From Oscillospiraceae bacterium (GTDB lineage Bacteria > Bacillota > Clostridia > Oscillospirales > Oscillospiraceae), in the NCBI GenBank assembly GCA_017480395.1, contig JAFVAS010000328.1:1-7237 (forward strand): DNA of 7,237 nt, given 5' to 3'. Of the stretch, positions 6,390 to 7,237 are shown in pieces. Every line of letters begins with the position of its first letter. Position 1 is the first letter of the stretch. A model generated the notes under the pieces. That model was not told the DNA's origin and did not search any database. It saw only the letters and a program-made list of their open reading frames with translations. The position numbers and the translations under genes are program-made.

Positions 6390-6580
6390 TTTTTCAGGTC
6401 TCTGGCGAGAATTGCCCGGTGAGGGCGAAGGTCAGCAGAGGGCCGCCGAAGGTTGGTGGGAGCGCCCGGCGGGACAAAGGCAGCCCAGGGCCGCGGCGCA
6501 AGTGCGCCGTCACAAGCGTTTTGCCGCAGGCAAAACCTTGGCGAAGGGCGGATTCACTCCGCCTGAGCAGGTCAAATACA
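6390..6580. repeat. Non-coding region with a cluster of small perfect hairpins (6495-6563)
   Basis: I see no credible gene in these about 190 bp. The right part holds three separate small inverted repeats in a row: 6495-6500 with 6503-6508 (6 bp), 6518-6525 with 6529-6536 (8 bp, GCA loop) and 6547-6552 with 6558-6563 (6 bp). None has a T-tract, so they are not ordinary terminators. The style resembles the insert inside the tRNA-Leu gene nearby. Whether it belongs to a repeat family dispersed in the genome cannot be judged from one window. Confidence 0.55.
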
Positions 6581-6581
6581 G

Positions 6582-6610
6582 AAAACGGACACGCCTTTGG
6601 GCGTGTCCGT
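6582..6610 (-). terminator. Intrinsic terminator of the tRNA-Leu gene
   Basis: An 11-bp stem (6585-6595 with 6600-6610) with a 4-nt loop is followed on the - strand by TTTT and a T-rich stretch. It begins six bases after the encoded CCA of the tRNA, as expected for a single-tRNA transcription unit. Confidence 0.75.
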
Positions 6611-6615
6611 CTGAA

Positions 6616-6782
6616 TGGTGCCGGTGACCGGACAGCGGCGGGCTTCGCCCGCATGCATCGTTCGGCTTCGCCAATCAGACTTCGCTGCGCTCGTCTTCTT
6701 GGAGCCTCACAGATCGAACCGGTACGCCATCGCTGGCGGTGGATTTTGAGTCCACTACGTCTACCAATTCCATCACACCGGC
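6616..6782 (-). tRNA. tRNA-Leu (anticodon CAA) interrupted in the T-loop by about 80 nt
   Basis: On the - strand the gene begins with acceptor strand GCCGGTG (6782-6776), then the D-arm. The anticodon arm is GTGGA-CTCAAAA-TCCAC with anticodon CAA at 6748-6746. A class II long variable arm (GCCA-GCGA-TGGC) and the 5' T-stem ACCGG (6723-6719) follow, with T-loop TTCGA. The matching 3' T-stem CCGGT (6631-6627), acceptor strand CACCGGC (6626-6620) and encoded ACCA (6619-6616) appear only after an 80-nt interruption. With those 80 nt removed the gene is a normal 87-nt tRNA-Leu whose acceptor stem pairs 7 of 7 and T-stem 5 of 5. It reads the Leu codon UUG. Promoter, CCA end and terminator all look intact. 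It could be a tolerated insertion, a precursor that is processed, or a recent pseudogene. Confidence 0.88.
6634..6713 (-). repeat. 80-nt hairpin-rich insert inside the tRNA-Leu T-loop
   Basis: The insert lies between T-loop positions of the tRNA; the exact edge can slide by one base (6713-6634 or 6712-6633), leaving TTCGAGT or TTCGATT, both normal T-loops. It encodes no protein. On the tRNA strand it contains AGAC...GTCT (6696-6693 with 6680-6677, 12-nt loop), TTGGC-GAA-GCCGA (6674-6662, with one T-G pair) and GCGGGC-GAA-GCCCGC (6652-6638). Two of the three hairpins have GAA loops. It is too short for a group I or group II intron. A small palindromic repeat element is the most likely identity. 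Confidence 0.7.
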
Positions 6783-6803
6783 AAAGCGCTGGTTGTCTGG
6801 ACT

Positions 6804-6832
6804 ATTATACAGGATTTGGCCCCGGATGGCAA
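6804..6832 (-). promoter_or_regulatory. Sigma-A-type promoter of the tRNA-Leu gene
   Basis: On the - strand, TTGCCA (6832-6827, 5 of 6 to the -35 consensus), a 17-nt spacer and a perfect TATAAT (6809-6804). The predicted start is about 15 nt before the first tRNA base. The promoter is near-consensus, as expected for a stable RNA gene, and gives no sign of decay. Confidence 0.82.
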
Positions 6833-6898
6833 GAGAAATCTTTTTGCGTCAAACTGGACATCCGGTTGCAAATAATGCTATGCTTTTTCAAGTTTGTG

Positions 6899-6907
6899 TG
6901 TTATAAT
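6899..6907 (+). promoter_or_regulatory. Extended -10 promoter for the lipoprotein gene
   Basis: TG-T-TATAAT is a perfect extended -10 element, about 65 nt upstream of the lipoprotein start. No clear -35 hexamer is seen at normal spacing, which extended -10 promoters can tolerate. The leader can form a small GC hairpin (6937-6941 with 6948-6952) before the start codon; it lacks a T-tract and its role is unknown. Confidence 0.55.
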
Positions 6908-6972
6908 CGTATGGAATGATGCACAATGGCGGTTTAGCGGCGTTTTTGCCGCCGCCGGAAGGGGGTGTGGGG

Positions 6973-7237
6973 ATGGAGAACATAGCCAGAGGGTTTGGCC
7001 GGCTCTGGGCGGCGGTGCTGCTGACGGCGGCGGCGCTGCTGGTGCTGTCCGGGTGCGGCCTGCGCTCGCCGGAGGAGCTCTACGCCCTGCCCCGGCTCTC
7101 CGCCGAGTATGAGAGCCTCCAGTCCGCGCTGGAGGGGCTGCAGGCCCAGGGCTACGAGTACGCCGCCCCCACCGCCGGCTCCAACACACAGTCGGTGCAG
7201 CTGCTCGACCTGGACAGCGACGGCGTGGACGAGGCCA
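6973..7237 (+). CDS. Secreted lipoprotein, N-terminal part (3' end outside window)
   Basis: The first 88 residues are present and the frame is open to the window edge. A type II signal peptide is clear: positively charged start (Arg6, Arg10), a hydrophobic Ala/Leu core (about 12-25) and lipobox LSGC with the lipidated Cys28. The protein is therefore exported and anchored to the outer face of the membrane. The mature part begins with an acidic, Leu-rich helical stretch, then VQLLDLDSDGVDEA at the end of the visible part. That resembles the D-x-D-x-D-G calcium-binding motif of VCBS/FG-GAP beta-propeller repeats, so a repeat-containing lipoprotein is likely; this is inference from a fragment. 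A purine-rich stretch (GGAAGGGGG, 6957-6965) precedes the ATG. Codon use is very GC-rich compared with its A/T-rich promoter region. Confidence 0.85.
   Translation, partial: MENIARGFGRLWAAVLLTAAALLVLSGCGLRSPEELYALPRLSAEYESLQSALEGLQAQGYEYAAPTAGSNTQSVQLLDLDSDGVDEA

Noticed and set aside
6634..6713. Group I or group II intron in the tRNA
   Set aside because: Eighty nt is far too short for either catalytic core, and the T-loop is not their usual bacterial tRNA site.
6362..6919. 185-codon + strand frame across the hairpin region and tRNA
   Set aside because: It runs antisense through a clear tRNA gene and its promoter, and has no ribosome site or recognisable domain.

Overview
The window looks like chromosomal DNA of a moderately GC-rich clostridial Firmicute, probably an Oscillospiraceae-type gut bacterium. 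This rests on strong AGGAGG-type ribosome sites, low-GC-style sigma-A promoters in otherwise GC-rich DNA, a BcrA-type ABC exporter beside an OmpR-family two-component system, and a Gly/Ala/Leu-rich lipoprotein with an 'LLDLDSDGVDEA' motif. The taxonomic call is inference. No phage, plasmid, IS or CRISPR genes are visible.

Layout. Positions 1-743 (+ strand) carry the end of an unrecognised gene and a small VOC/glyoxalase-fold protein. They end at a hairpin terminator (828-862) that also serves the convergent operon. Positions 4491-929 (- strand) hold a four-gene operon arranged ATPase, permease, ATPase, permease. It is a tandem duplication of a bacitracin/lantibiotic-type ABC-2 exporter. The promoter-proximal permease has an in-frame TAG at codon 27, so one of the two modules looks broken. 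Upstream on the same strand, 6378-4498, lie a response regulator and a histidine kinase that overlap by ATGA, followed by a terminator.

Regulation. The two promoters, in front of the response regulator and in front of the ABC operon, share a distinctive architecture: AACA-cored repeats at 11-bp spacing, the last repeat exactly 9 nt upstream of a good -10 hexamer, and no good -35. This reads as a binding array for the OmpR-family regulator. It predicts positive autoregulation plus control of the exporter, a self-contained drug or antimicrobial-peptide response module.

Right end. A tRNA-Leu(CAA) gene lies on the - strand with a near-consensus promoter, encoded CCA and its own terminator, but its T-loop is split by about 80 nt of hairpin-rich DNA. 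Both halves are otherwise complete and complementary. A similar cluster of small perfect hairpins lies nearby at 6495-6563. This interrupted tRNA is the most unusual feature here. Divergent from it, a lipoprotein gene starts at 6973 and runs off the window.
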